In this document: one piece after another, positions 17,003 to 25,149 of the stretch | Layout: every line of letters begins with the position of its first letter | Numbering within the stretch: the stretch's first letter is position 1 | Source: a bacterium | Lineage (GTDB): Bacteria; Actinomycetota; Acidimicrobiia; Spongiisociales; ZC4RG35 | Assembly: GCA_028824015.1 (NCBI GenBank) | Contig: JAPPFC010000046.1 | Coordinates: 33,559 to 97,558, forward strand | DNA length: 64,000 bases | Direction: 5' to 3' | Notes under the pieces: generated by a model | What the model saw: the letters and a program-made list of their open reading frames with translations, nothing else | Databases searched by the model: none | Told to the model about the DNA's origin: nothing | Position numbers and translations under genes: made by a program

Positions 17003-18105
17003 ACGGGGACCTGCTGGATCATCTTCGCTCCGAGGTGGAACCCCGGGTGGACGGCTGGGAGGAGGAAGGCCACGTCCCGCCCGAAGCGCTCTGGGAGGTG
17101 GGGCGCCGCTTCGGGCTGCTGGGTATGATGACTCCCGCCGACCGGGGCGGGAATCCCAGGCCGTGGGCGGAGATCGTGGCGGTGGCCGGCGCCCTGGGCC
17201 GTGTGTATCGACCCTTCGGGTTCCTGCTCACCAACGCACTGATCGCCGGGTACCTGGCGGAGGTCGCCAACGACCTGCAGTGGAACAGGCGCGGGCTTCC
17301 CATCGTGGAAGGCCGGGCCGCTTCGGTGCTGGCTCTGAACGAGCCCGGCTCCGGTAACGACCTGGCGGCCCTTGCGACCATTGCCGAAAGGCGTGACGGC
17401 GGTTTCCGGCTGACCGGGACCAAGACCTACATTCCCAACGCCGATCAGGTCGACTTCCTGCTGGTGGCCGCCCGGGAAGCCCCGGATGCCGATCCGTCGA
17501 TCTACGCGGTCGATCCCGGCTCGCGGGGAAGCGAGGTGCGGCGACTGGGCCCGACCATGGCGTTGCGAGGAGTGCACCTGTGCGAGGTCGAGTTCGACGG
17601 GTGCCTCGTGGCCCCCGAGGACCGGATAGGGGAGATGAGAGATCTGTGGCCCCATCTGGGAAGGAGTCGATTGCTCACCGCCGGTCTGGCATTGGGATGC
17701 GCCACCGAGGCACTGGAGTTGGCTCTCGAATACACCGCCCGGACCCGCCGGTTCGGAAAGCCCCTCAACCGCCAGGGCGCGGTCCAGCAGAGCCTCGCCG
17801 GGATGGGAATAGCGGTGGAGACCGGCCGGATCTATCTGGATCACGCCGCGTCGCGGGTCGACGCCGGCGAACGGGCGTCGCTTCAGATCTCGGCGGCCAA
17901 GGTGTATGCGACGGATCTGGCGATGAGCGTGACGACCTCGGCCACCCAACTCATGGGAGGGTGGGGATACCTTACCTCCGGCAAGGTGGAGAGGCTGATG
18001 AGAGAGGCGAAACTCAACCAGATCGTGGACGGGGCAAACGAGATCCACCGCACCCTGATCGCCAGGGAGTTGTCCGACCGATACTCAGAGAAGGGAGAGA
18101 AATGA
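16999..18105 (+). CDS. Acyl-CoA dehydrogenase family protein
   Basis: A 368-residue flavoenzyme of the acyl-CoA dehydrogenase fold. It has the N-terminal helical domain, the FAD-binding segment ASVLALNEPGSGNDLA and GGFRLTGTKTYIPNADQVDFLLVAA, the arginine-containing TRRFGKPLNRQGAVQQSLAGM, and the C-terminal MGGWGYLTSGKVERLMREAKLNQIVDGANEIHRTLIAREL. AGGAGG sits 5 bases before the GTG, which overlaps the preceding stop. It probably introduces a double bond in a CoA thioester in the pathway fed by the TRAP importer; electrons would go to ETF. It is somewhat shorter than typical members at the N-terminus. Confidence 0.88.
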   Translation: MNGDLLDHLRSEVEPRVDGWEEEGHVPPEALWEVGRRFGLLGMMTPADRGGNPRPWAEIVAVAGALGRVYRPFGFLLTNALIAGYLAEVANDLQWNRRGLPIVEGRAASVLALNEPGSGNDLAALATIAERRDGGFRLTGTKTYIPNADQVDFLLVAAREAPDADPSIYAVDPGSRGSEVRRLGPTMALRGVHLCEVEFDGCLVAPEDRIGEMRDLWPHLGRSRLLTAGLALGCATEALELALEYTARTRRFGKPLNRQGAVQQSLAGMGIAVETGRIYLDHAASRVDAGERASLQISAAKVYATDLAMSVTTSATQLMGGWGYLTSGKVERLMREAKLNQIVDGANEIHRTLIARELSDRYSEKGEK

Positions 18106-18866
18106 GCGATCAAGCTTCTTCTGTGGCCGTGATAACCGGCGGGGCCAGCGGCATCGGCTGGAAGACCGCCGAGGTGCTGCTGGAACGCCGGCCGGACGTG
18201 GCCTGCGCCCTGGTCGACCTCAACGAGGCGCAGTCCGCAGAGTTGATCGAACGCTTCGGGGAGGACCGGGTCCGTTTCGTGCAGTGCGACGTGACCGATC
18301 CGGCGGCTGTGAACGCCGCGGCAGCGGGGATCGAGGGGTGGAAGAGCCCGATCAGGATGCTGGTCACCTGCGCGGGGATCCAGATCGTGGGGGACAGCTT
18401 CGAGTTGCCGGTCGAGCATTGGCAGAAGGTAACCGGGGTGCACCTGAACGGGACCTTCTACTGGTGTCAGGCGGCGGGGAGGGCCATGAGGGACGGGGGA
18501 GGGGGATCGATCGTCACCGTGGGCTCGATAGCACAGGACTTCGGGTTTCCCGGCCGGGCCGCCTACACGACGTCGAAGGCGGGGATCGGGGGCCTCACCA
18601 GGGTGCTGGCGGTGGAATGGGCCCCGGCGGGGATAAGGGTCAACCAGGTGATCCCCGGGATGGTGGAGACCCCGCTCTTCCAGCGGGCTGCCGCCCAGGG
18701 AATCGTGGACGCCGAGGCGGCCGCTTCCGAGCATGCCCTGGGTCGGCTGGGGACCACTGGGGAGTTGGCCGAGGCCATCGTGTTTTTGTTGTCGGAACAG
18801 GCAAGTTTTATCACCGGGGAACTGGTGCATGTGGACGGGGGCTTCAGGGCCCAGCGTCTCGAGTAA
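18102..18866 (+). CDS. Short-chain dehydrogenase/reductase
   Basis: A 254-residue classical SDR. TGGASGIG is the dinucleotide-binding motif, followed by VDLNEA, where the Asp after the second strand suggests NAD(H) preference. The catalytic set is Ser in GSIAQDFG, YTTSK, and NAG-equivalent CAG. The C-terminal substrate loop ends in VHVDGGF. It overlaps the acyl-CoA dehydrogenase by ATGA with AAGGGAG upstream. In this operon it would oxidise a hydroxyacyl intermediate to the keto form that the next enzyme cleaves (inference). Confidence 0.92.
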   Translation: MSDQASSVAVITGGASGIGWKTAEVLLERRPDVACALVDLNEAQSAELIERFGEDRVRFVQCDVTDPAAVNAAAAGIEGWKSPIRMLVTCAGIQIVGDSFELPVEHWQKVTGVHLNGTFYWCQAAGRAMRDGGGGSIVTVGSIAQDFGFPGRAAYTTSKAGIGGLTRVLAVEWAPAGIRVNQVIPGMVETPLFQRAAAQGIVDAEAAASEHALGRLGTTGELAEAIVFLLSEQASFITGELVHVDGGFRAQRLE

Positions 18867-18884
18867 AAGGAGCGCATTCAAAAC

Positions 18885-19889
18885 ATGGCAAAAGACAGAA
18901 TCAACTGGGACAGAGTCAACGCATACATGGAGCGGAGCAAGACCCGCGCCGTGCTGAAGCCCTACGGGATGCCCGACATCACCAACCCCTTCACCTCCGC
19001 ATACGCCGATGTGGACGTGTCGCCGCGCTGGCCCATCTCAGAGGAGGTGGCCATCTCGGTTGCGCTTACCGGTGGGTTCTTCATGACCCGCCACAACCCC
19101 GCGCAGCCCATCTCGGAGCAGGAGATCATGGAGGCAGGGAGGGCCTGCATGCGGGCGGGCGCTACGGCTCTGCACATTCACGTTCGGAACGAGGCGGAGT
19201 GGTCCATCCTGGACCTGGCCCGGTTCGTCACCATAATCGAACCGCTCCGTGACGAGTTCGAGGACCTGTATGTCTCGGCCGGAGAGGTGGCGATCGGTCC
19301 CGACGACTGGAACGAGATGATCAAGATCTCCAACTCGGGCCTGATCACCGGGTCGCCAGTCAACACCACCGCCACCTTCTGCGGCGACACCCTGTTCGCA
19401 AAGCCCCCGGCGGTGGTGATCGAAAAGACCCGTATCCTGATGGAGGCCGGAGTAAAGCCCGAGATCGCCGTCTACACCGACGCCGACGTGGACAATGCTC
19501 GCCGGTATCTGATCGAATCGGGCCTGCTGGAAGAGCCCCTCTACTGGGTGGTCCTGCCGGCGCTTCCCGGCGGCAGTCCCATGCACAACCCCCGCCAGAT
19601 GATCCAGGGCCTCACCCGCATCGTCGATTCGATATTCGACATCAACCCCGACTCGATCGTCTCGGTGTGCGCGGCGGGCCGTCCCTCGGTCTACCTGGTC
19701 ACCCTGGCCATGCTGATGGGACTCCACGTCCGCCTGGGAATGGAGGACACCGTCTGGCGCTACCCGCATCGTGACGAGTTGATAGCCTCCAACCTCCAGC
19801 AACTCCAAGCCGTGACAGCCATAGCCGAAAACCTAGGCCGCACTCCCATGTCCGGCGCACGCTACCGAGAACTTTTGGGAGTGAGCTAA
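18885..19889 (+). CDS. Beta-keto acid cleavage enzyme (BKACE, DUF849)
   Basis: A 334-residue zinc-dependent enzyme of the BKACE family. These enzymes exchange a beta-keto acid with acetyl-CoA to give acetoacetate and a new acyl-CoA. The HIHVRNEAEW strand supplies the HxH zinc ligands. The LYVSAGEVAIG, VLPALPGGSPMH and HVRLGMEDTVW segments, including the C-terminal glutamate, fit the family. It ends the operon. With the acyl-CoA dehydrogenase and SDR it makes a logical oxidation-then-cleavage sequence. The true acid is not identifiable from sequence. Confidence 0.9.
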   Translation: MAKDRINWDRVNAYMERSKTRAVLKPYGMPDITNPFTSAYADVDVSPRWPISEEVAISVALTGGFFMTRHNPAQPISEQEIMEAGRACMRAGATALHIHVRNEAEWSILDLARFVTIIEPLRDEFEDLYVSAGEVAIGPDDWNEMIKISNSGLITGSPVNTTATFCGDTLFAKPPAVVIEKTRILMEAGVKPEIAVYTDADVDNARRYLIESGLLEEPLYWVVLPALPGGSPMHNPRQMIQGLTRIVDSIFDINPDSIVSVCAAGRPSVYLVTLAMLMGLHVRLGMEDTVWRYPHRDELIASNLQQLQAVTAIAENLGRTPMSGARYRELLGVS

Positions 19890-19956
19890 GGGGAAACAAC
19901 TCCTAGCACCCTCGGGGTATTGACGTGCGGGCCTAGTTCCTGGTTGTTGTACTCTT

Positions 19957-20262
19957 GTGTCTGTGAGGGATATGTCCGTTGATGAGATGATTGCAGTCCT
20001 GAATGATCCTGGCCAAAAACTGGGATGGAAGGGCGCCCCAGCCGGGCTTGAAACTGAAGAGCAGGTTCGAGAGTGGGCGTTTGGGCTCTTCGCCGGTTGG
20101 GAGACCGAGCATCAGGTGAGTCACCTGCTAGAGGTGGGCGCCGAGGAAGCGGCGGACATTCTCAGCATGGCTGCCGAGTCGGATAAGGCCAAGCTGTTGT
20201 CCCTTCTACCCCCCGATTTCCGAGTTAGAGTCGAGACCCTCCTGCCCGTTCGGGGTCCCTGA
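19957..20262 (+). CDS. Small hypothetical protein, possibly paired with the next gene
   Basis: Up to 101 residues, acidic and mostly helical, with no recognised domain. The ending LLPPDFRVRVETLLP is hydrophobic-basic. Possible starts are GTG 19957, GTG 19963 and ATG 19972; none has a good Shine-Dalgarno. TACTCT at 19950-19955 could be a -10 box for a leaderless message. The base composition is less GC-rich than the operon before it. It stands 12 bp upstream of the 86-residue gene and may form a two-gene unit with it. Confidence 0.5.
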   Translation: MSVRDMSVDEMIAVLNDPGQKLGWKGAPAGLETEEQVREWAFGLFAGWETEHQVSHLLEVGAEEAADILSMAAESDKAKLLSLLPPDFRVRVETLLPVRGP

Positions 20263-20274
20263 AGCCTACCTGCT

Positions 20275-20535
20275 GTGCCTATCTGGTTTCACGGCCAGCG
20301 TCTAGGTATTCATCCTGCTGCTTTGAAGCACCGCACGGTGGAGGACATCGAGCGCGTTCTTCGTAGGAATGTAAGGGTGGATACCGATCAGGTGCACGGC
20401 CGGCAGGATATCGTGGCGGTCGCTAGATGGGATATGCAGGGACTTCCCACCATCGTGCTCATCAATTCCAGCCAAGGTCTTATCTTCCATGCCAACAAGC
20501 CCTGTTCCGAGTTCCTATACATGTTTGAGGTATGA
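20275..20535 (+). CDS. Small protein resembling BrnT/DUF4258-like toxin-type proteins
   Basis: An 86-residue protein starting at GTG 20275. The order of features (IHPAALKHRTVEDIERVLRR, a variable hydrophilic loop, a hydrophobic strand LPTIVLINSS, then GLIFHANKPCSEFL) resembles small proteins of the BrnT/DUF4258-like group found as orphan toxin-like genes in actinobacteria. No HTH antitoxin gene follows; the only neighbour is the unknown 101-residue protein upstream. The coding call is moderate and the family call weak. Confidence 0.5.
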   Translation: MPIWFHGQRLGIHPAALKHRTVEDIERVLRRNVRVDTDQVHGRQDIVAVARWDMQGLPTIVLINSSQGLIFHANKPCSEFLYMFEV

Positions 20536-20657
20536 GTTGACATCGGACAAGGCCTCGGACTGCCTTTAGGTTGCCCGTATAGGGAAACTCGTTGTCACGC
20601 GGTCTTATGGCTGCCGGTGAAGCGAGTAGCTGAGGACGAGTAGGCCTGAGGAGCGGA

Positions 20658-21836
20658 TCAGGGGCGTTCGAAGATGGCTGCCATGCCCTGGCCTCCGCCG
20701 ATGCACATGGTGACGATGCCGCGGCGGCCGTCTATCCGCTCCAGGGCTCGCATGAGCTTGATGGCGAGGATCGCTCCGGTAGCTCCCACCGGGTGACCCA
20801 GCGCGATGGCGCCGCCGTCGACATTGGTTTTCTCGGGATCTAGGCCTGCGTCGCGGATCACGGCCACCGCCTGGGCGGCGAACGCTTCGTTGAGTTCGAT
20901 CAGGTCGATGTCGTCGAGGGTCAGACCGGCTTTTTCCAGCACCTTGGGAACTGCCAGGGCCGGCGCGTATCCCATCACCTCCGGGTCGATACCGCTCACC
21001 GCCCAGGCCACCAGGCGCAGGAGGGGTTCGGCGCCCCGGGCTTCGGCCGTCTTCTGGCTCATCAGGACCACCGAGGCGGCGCCGTCGTTGATTCCCGACG
21101 AGTTCCCGGCTGTAACCGAGCCGCCCTTTTGGAACACCGGACGCAACCGCGCAAGGCGCTCCACTGTGGTGTTGGGTCGTGGATGCTCGTCGACCAGGAA
21201 CGGGGTGTCCTTGGGACGATCCACTCCCACGATGTCTTCTTCGAAGAGTCCGTCTTTGATTGCGATGGCGGCGCGGCGCTGGCTCTCGGCGGCGAAGCGG
21301 TCTTGATCTTCGCGGCTGACGCCATAGCGTTCGGCCACCTTCTCAGCGGTGGCGCCCATCGGATACCCGCCGAAGGGATCGCTCACCAATGACAGGGTGC
21401 CGTCTATGACTTTTCGAGGGCCCAGTTTCCAACCGTCGCGGGCCTGATAGTCCAGGAACGGCTGGCTGCTCATATTCTCGTCGCCACCGGCGACCACGAT
21501 GTCGGCCGATCCCAGCATGACCTGCTGGGCGCCGGTGATGATCGCCTGAAGGCCCGACGAGCAGAGGCGATTGACGTTCATGGCGGTGGTGTGTGTGGGA
21601 AGCCCCGCCTCGAGCGCGCAGCGCCTCGCGTTGTAGGCATCGGGTCCCACCTGGCCGATCTGTCCCATGACCACCTCGTCGACCTCTCCGGGTTCCACTC
21701 CGGCCCGGCTCAACGATTCCTTGATGGTTATGGCGCCGAGTTTGTAGGCGTCGATGCCGCTCAGCGATCCTCCGTATGTTCCAATGGCGGTCCGGGCCGC
21801 CCCGACCACCACCACTGGGTCTATATCAGCAGCCAT
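20658..21836 (-). CDS. Acetyl-CoA C-acyltransferase (thiolase)
   Basis: A 392-residue degradative or biosynthetic thiolase. The nucleophilic Cys lies in NRLCSSGLQAI, the His in GGAIALGHPVGATGA, and the second Cys in TMCIGGGQGMA. It catalyses reversible condensation or thiolysis of acetyl-CoA and acyl-CoA. AAAGGAGG lies 4 bases before the ATG. It follows upp on the same strand after 119 bp, so it may have its own promoter; TAGTAT near 21893 (minus) is a possible -10. A role in using the beta-keto products of the TRAP-linked pathway is possible but unsupported. Confidence 0.92.
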   Translation of the reverse strand: MAADIDPVVVVGAARTAIGTYGGSLSGIDAYKLGAITIKESLSRAGVEPGEVDEVVMGQIGQVGPDAYNARRCALEAGLPTHTTAMNVNRLCSSGLQAIITGAQQVMLGSADIVVAGGDENMSSQPFLDYQARDGWKLGPRKVIDGTLSLVSDPFGGYPMGATAEKVAERYGVSREDQDRFAAESQRRAAIAIKDGLFEEDIVGVDRPKDTPFLVDEHPRPNTTVERLARLRPVFQKGGSVTAGNSSGINDGAASVVLMSQKTAEARGAEPLLRLVAWAVSGIDPEVMGYAPALAVPKVLEKAGLTLDDIDLIELNEAFAAQAVAVIRDAGLDPEKTNVDGGAIALGHPVGATGAILAIKLMRALERIDGRRGIVTMCIGGGQGMAAIFERP

Positions 21837-21955
21837 GTCGCCTCCTTTTGGCCCTCGTCATCTTCGGCCCGATACCGGACCAGGCTGATACTACTAAGCG
21901 CGCCATAGGGTCTGACCAGGGCATTTAGGAAAGTGAGTCAGGAGGGATCGAGCCG

Positions 21956-22603
21956 CTATTTGGTGCCGAAGATCCGGTCCCCGGCGTCGCCGAAGCCGGG
22001 CACTATGTACCCCGAGGGGTCCAGGCCTTCGTCCACCGCCGCGCAGTAGATGGGGACGTCGGGGTGGTACTTGTGGAGGTAGTCCACTCCCTCGGGAGCG
22101 GCTATGAGACATATGAAGACCAACTCTTTGGGGTTGGTGCCCTTGACCCGGGTGATCGCCGCTTCCGCCGAGTGGCCGGTGGCCAGCATGGGGTCCACTA
22201 CCAGGGCGGTGCGATCGGACATGTTCCGGGGGGCCTTGAAGTAGTACTCCACCGTCATCTGGGTCTTCCGGTCCCGGTACAGCCCGATGTGGCCCATCCG
22301 CGCCGAGGGGATGGCGTCTATGATGCCGTCGGCGATGGCGGTGCCGGCACGCAAGATGGAGATCACCACCAGCTTCTTTCCGTCCAGGAGCGGCGCGGAC
22401 ATAGCCTTGAGGGGAGTGTTGATCCGGGTGAACGTCACGGGGTGGTGGCGAGTCACCTCGTAGGCCAAGAGGCCCGAGATCTCCGAGGCGAGTCGGCGGA
22501 AGGCGCTGGAACTCGTCTCGCGCTTTCTCATCAGGGTCAGCTTGTGCTGGACCAGGGGATGATCGATCACGCGGACCTGGGTACCGAGGGTCTGGGAGGT
22601 CAT
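21956..22603 (-). CDS. upp: Uracil phosphoribosyltransferase
   Basis: A 215-residue Upp enzyme that converts uracil and PRPP to UMP. MLATGHSAEAAI is the PRPP-binding loop, preceded by VVDPMLAT; the N-terminal LTLMRKRETSS and the C-terminal GYIVPGFGDAGDRIFGTK uracil site are complete. The ATG at 22603 gives the usual length, and the longer open frame is discarded. It begins 2 bp after the DUF1688 stop. In the URC pathway of yeast, uracil is first converted by a uracil phosphoribosyltransferase, which fits this neighbourhood. Confidence 0.95.
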   Translation of the reverse strand: MTSQTLGTQVRVIDHPLVQHKLTLMRKRETSSSAFRRLASEISGLLAYEVTRHHPVTFTRINTPLKAMSAPLLDGKKLVVISILRAGTAIADGIIDAIPSARMGHIGLYRDRKTQMTVEYYFKAPRNMSDRTALVVDPMLATGHSAEAAITRVKGTNPKELVFICLIAAPEGVDYLHKYHPDVPIYCAAVDEGLDPSGYIVPGFGDAGDRIFGTK

Positions 22604-22605
22604 GC

Positions 22606-23772
22606 TCAGAAGATAGTCCCGTTGCTGAGCACGTTGAGCGGCGGGCTGGCGTCGGGGCGGGCCGCGGCGGCCAGTCGTCTTCCGGCCGCCCATGTTCCGC
22701 CCTCGAGAATCTGGGCCATGGAGAGTCTTGCGCCCAACTCCCCCCGGACCATCTCGGCCAGACGGCTGAGCAGGGCGACGGTGAGGGCGCGCCACTCCAC
22801 CACCAGGGACGAGGAGACCGGATGGCTGGTGGTCCGCCATCCGGGAGCCACGGGGGTCAGGGCACCTCCGTCGATGAGCAGTCCCCCGTTCCGGTATTCC
22901 GCCAGCGGAGTCAACCTATCCACGTCGGTGACGGTGATTCCTGCGGCGTGCAGAGGCTCTATCAAGGAATAGGCCAGCCACTGTGTGAGCTTGTGAAAGG
23001 GCACCAACCCCAGCGGGGCATACGGCCAGACGTCCCCCAGGTATTCGCCGTCCAGCCTCGTGGAGTCGGGCCACAGGGGCGAGAGTTGCTCCAAGAGGAT
23101 CCCCAGCAGGACCACCGCCGACAGGCGCCCGTCCGGGGAGACTTGGCCGGAGAGCAGATCGTAGAGGCCTCCCACCCGCCGGCCGGGCCATCCGCATGAC
23201 ACCCTCCCCAGGGATCGCAGCAGCGCGGCCCGGTCTTCCGTTCCGACCAGGGGATTGTCCTCGGTCACCTGAAAGGCTTCGGCCAAAGATCCGGCGGTGA
23301 GGCCCGAGAGAGCTTCGGAGTCCGCCCGGGGAAGACCATGGTTGGAGAATGCACCCCTCTCCCAGGCCCGGAAGCTGGCCACCGCCAGCCCTTCGGACCT
23401 GCTCAACTCGCCGGGGATCCGCGTGTCGGTGTAACGCCACCGAGGCCCGCTCCCTGCGTCCAGCAACACCGAGACGACGATGAGTTCCACATCGGACCTG
23501 GCTGCCTCTGCCCGGTCGGCGGGGCGGGGGCGCGTCTCCCAGAGGTCGATGCCGCCCACCCTGAAGTGAAGACGGCGTCCGTGCGTCGGCACCGCCAGGT
23601 CCGGGAACCGGGCCCGGGTCAACTCCCCAACCATCCGGCCCAGTTGCGGGAGCCTGTCCAGGTCGATCTCCCACCTCTCCAGTCTGCCTTCCGTAGCCAG
23701 GGCGAGCATCCGCTCGGATTGGCGCCTGATGGTGTCGGGATGGCGGAGCCGGGCCACCTCGGACAGTGTCAA
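22606..23772 (-). CDS. DUF1688 family protein, URC4-like (uracil catabolism)
   Basis: A 388-residue protein of the DUF1688 family, which includes yeast Urc4/Urg3 of the URC uracil-catabolic route. Typical segments are PDLAVPTHGRRLHFRVGGIDLWE, the long middle RVGGLYDLLSG, and LTQWLAYSLIEPLHAAGITVTDVDRLTPLAEYRNGGLLIDGGAL. I place the start at the TTG at 23772, which overlaps the stop of the URC1-like gene (TTGA). The frame is open further upstream only because it shadows that gene. The enzymatic step of URC4 is not fully established. Confidence 0.88.
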   Translation of the reverse strand: MTLSEVARLRHPDTIRRQSERMLALATEGRLERWEIDLDRLPQLGRMVGELTRARFPDLAVPTHGRRLHFRVGGIDLWETRPRPADRAEAARSDVELIVVSVLLDAGSGPRWRYTDTRIPGELSRSEGLAVASFRAWERGAFSNHGLPRADSEALSGLTAGSLAEAFQVTEDNPLVGTEDRAALLRSLGRVSCGWPGRRVGGLYDLLSGQVSPDGRLSAVVLLGILLEQLSPLWPDSTRLDGEYLGDVWPYAPLGLVPFHKLTQWLAYSLIEPLHAAGITVTDVDRLTPLAEYRNGGLLIDGGALTPVAPGWRTTSHPVSSSLVVEWRALTVALLSRLAEMVRGELGARLSMAQILEGGTWAAGRRLAAAARPDASPPLNVLSNGTIF

Positions 23773-25010
23773 AGAAGGGGGCGTCCCTTGGTCTCGGCCA
23801 ACTCTCCGGTGCTGGGAACGGAACTGTCGGTGAAGTAACCGGCCGCCACCTTGGCGTCCAGTTCCACCCAGGCGTCGGCGGGCACCAACTCCGGTGGGAG
23901 GGAGAGCCGTTCGCCCACCTCTATGCCCGAGCCGGTGATCGCTCCGTACTTGTCGTCGGACATGGACACCAGCTTGTCGATCCTTCCGATGCCCAGCCAG
24001 TGCAACGAATCGGGCATCAACAACTGGTGGCGGGCGTCCTGCACCCCCGCCACGCACTCGGTCCGTTCGAAGTAGGCGTCGGCGCGATCGCCGCCTTCCT
24101 GGCGCTTGCGGGCGTTGTACACCAGGAATTTGGTGACCTCGCCCAGCGCCCGGCCTTCCTTCCGGTTGTAGACGATGATCCCGGCTCCTCCCTCCGAAGC
24201 GGTCTGGATGCAGACCTCGATGCCGTGCACCAGATAGGGTCGGCAGGTGCAGATGTCCGATCCGAACACATCGGAGCCGTTGCATTCGTCATGGACGCGG
24301 GCCGCCAGGGGCTTGTCGGGATGGGCCAGGTTGGCAGGATCGCCGAATATGTACACGGTCTGTCCCCCGATGGGCGGCAGGAAGACCTCCAGGTCCGAGC
24401 GGGTGACCAACTCCGGGTACATCCCCCCGGTCTCCTCGAAGAGAATCCGCCGCAGGTCGCGTTCGGGGACGTCGAGCCTGTCGGCCACGCTGGGAAGGTG
24501 CCACACCGGTTCGATGGCTGCCTTGGTGACCCGGCAGGAGCCGTCGGGCAGGCACAGGGACCCGTCGGGGACGATCCGGCCCTCCTCTATGGCGTCCTCC
24601 AACTCAGGGATGAAGATGTGAGCCGTGGTCACGGCAATGGTGGGCCGGATGTCGTAGCCATCGGACAGCAGACCCGAGAAGGACTCTCCGGTCATCGCTC
24701 CCCAGGGGTCCAGGGAGACGATCTTGTCGGGCTGTCGCCAGGCGGGGTGCGGCCCGATCCGATGGGTGGGTGCGGTGTTGGTCAGGTCGGCCCGGTAGTC
24801 GCGATCGAGCTTTCCCTGGGCGATGGAGACCGCCCGGTAGACGGCGTAGGAGCCGCCGTGGGTTCCGACCACGTTGCGATGATCGGGGTTGCTCAGAGTA
24901 GCGATGACCGGACCCCGGACGGCTGCTGTGGCGGCTCCCCATCGGATGGGGGGAGGTTGGGGTCCGTGGCTGTCGATGTGAGAAGTTAGGCGGATATGCC
25001 GGGTCCTCAT
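23769..25010 (-). CDS. GTP cyclohydrolase II-like protein, URC1-like (uracil catabolism)
   Basis: A 413-residue relative of GTP cyclohydrolase II (RibA). The zinc cysteines are in HDECNGSDVFGSDICTC, and the nucleotide-binding region VYNRKEGRALGEVTKFL corresponds to the RibA arginine motif. It has a roughly 150-residue N-terminal extension (TLSNPDHRNVVGTHGGSYAVYRAV) absent from riboflavin enzymes but present in Urc1/Urg1, which opens the uracil-ring nucleotide in the URC pathway. No other riboflavin gene is nearby. It leads the urc1-urc4-upp operon and is divergent from the uracil permease. Confidence 0.9.
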   Translation of the reverse strand: MRTRHIRLTSHIDSHGPQPPPIRWGAATAAVRGPVIATLSNPDHRNVVGTHGGSYAVYRAVSIAQGKLDRDYRADLTNTAPTHRIGPHPAWRQPDKIVSLDPWGAMTGESFSGLLSDGYDIRPTIAVTTAHIFIPELEDAIEEGRIVPDGSLCLPDGSCRVTKAAIEPVWHLPSVADRLDVPERDLRRILFEETGGMYPELVTRSDLEVFLPPIGGQTVYIFGDPANLAHPDKPLAARVHDECNGSDVFGSDICTCRPYLVHGIEVCIQTASEGGAGIIVYNRKEGRALGEVTKFLVYNARKRQEGGDRADAYFERTECVAGVQDARHQLLMPDSLHWLGIGRIDKLVSMSDDKYGAITGSGIEVGERLSLPPELVPADAWVELDAKVAAGYFTDSSVPSTGELAETKGRPLL

Positions 25011-25038
25011 CGAATGACAGTTTACTATGAATGGAAAA

Positions 25039-25063
25039 GCATGCCATGAGGAAGCGGGCATGC
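25039..25063. promoter_or_regulatory. Two GCATGC palindromes in the divergent URC/uraA region
   Basis: GCATGC occurs at 25039-25044 and again at 25058-25063, 19 bp apart, in the 139-bp region between the divergent urc operon and uraA. Two copies of a palindromic hexamer at about two helical turns could be a shared operator. No known regulator consensus is recognised, so this is weak. Confidence 0.25.
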
Positions 25064-25149
25064 CTATTCCACCGCTCTGGCTTCTCCTGCTTAGAGAGTT
25101 AAGGGAGTCAGGGGCTAGATACGTATGGTTCCCCAGAGAGGAGGAAACT

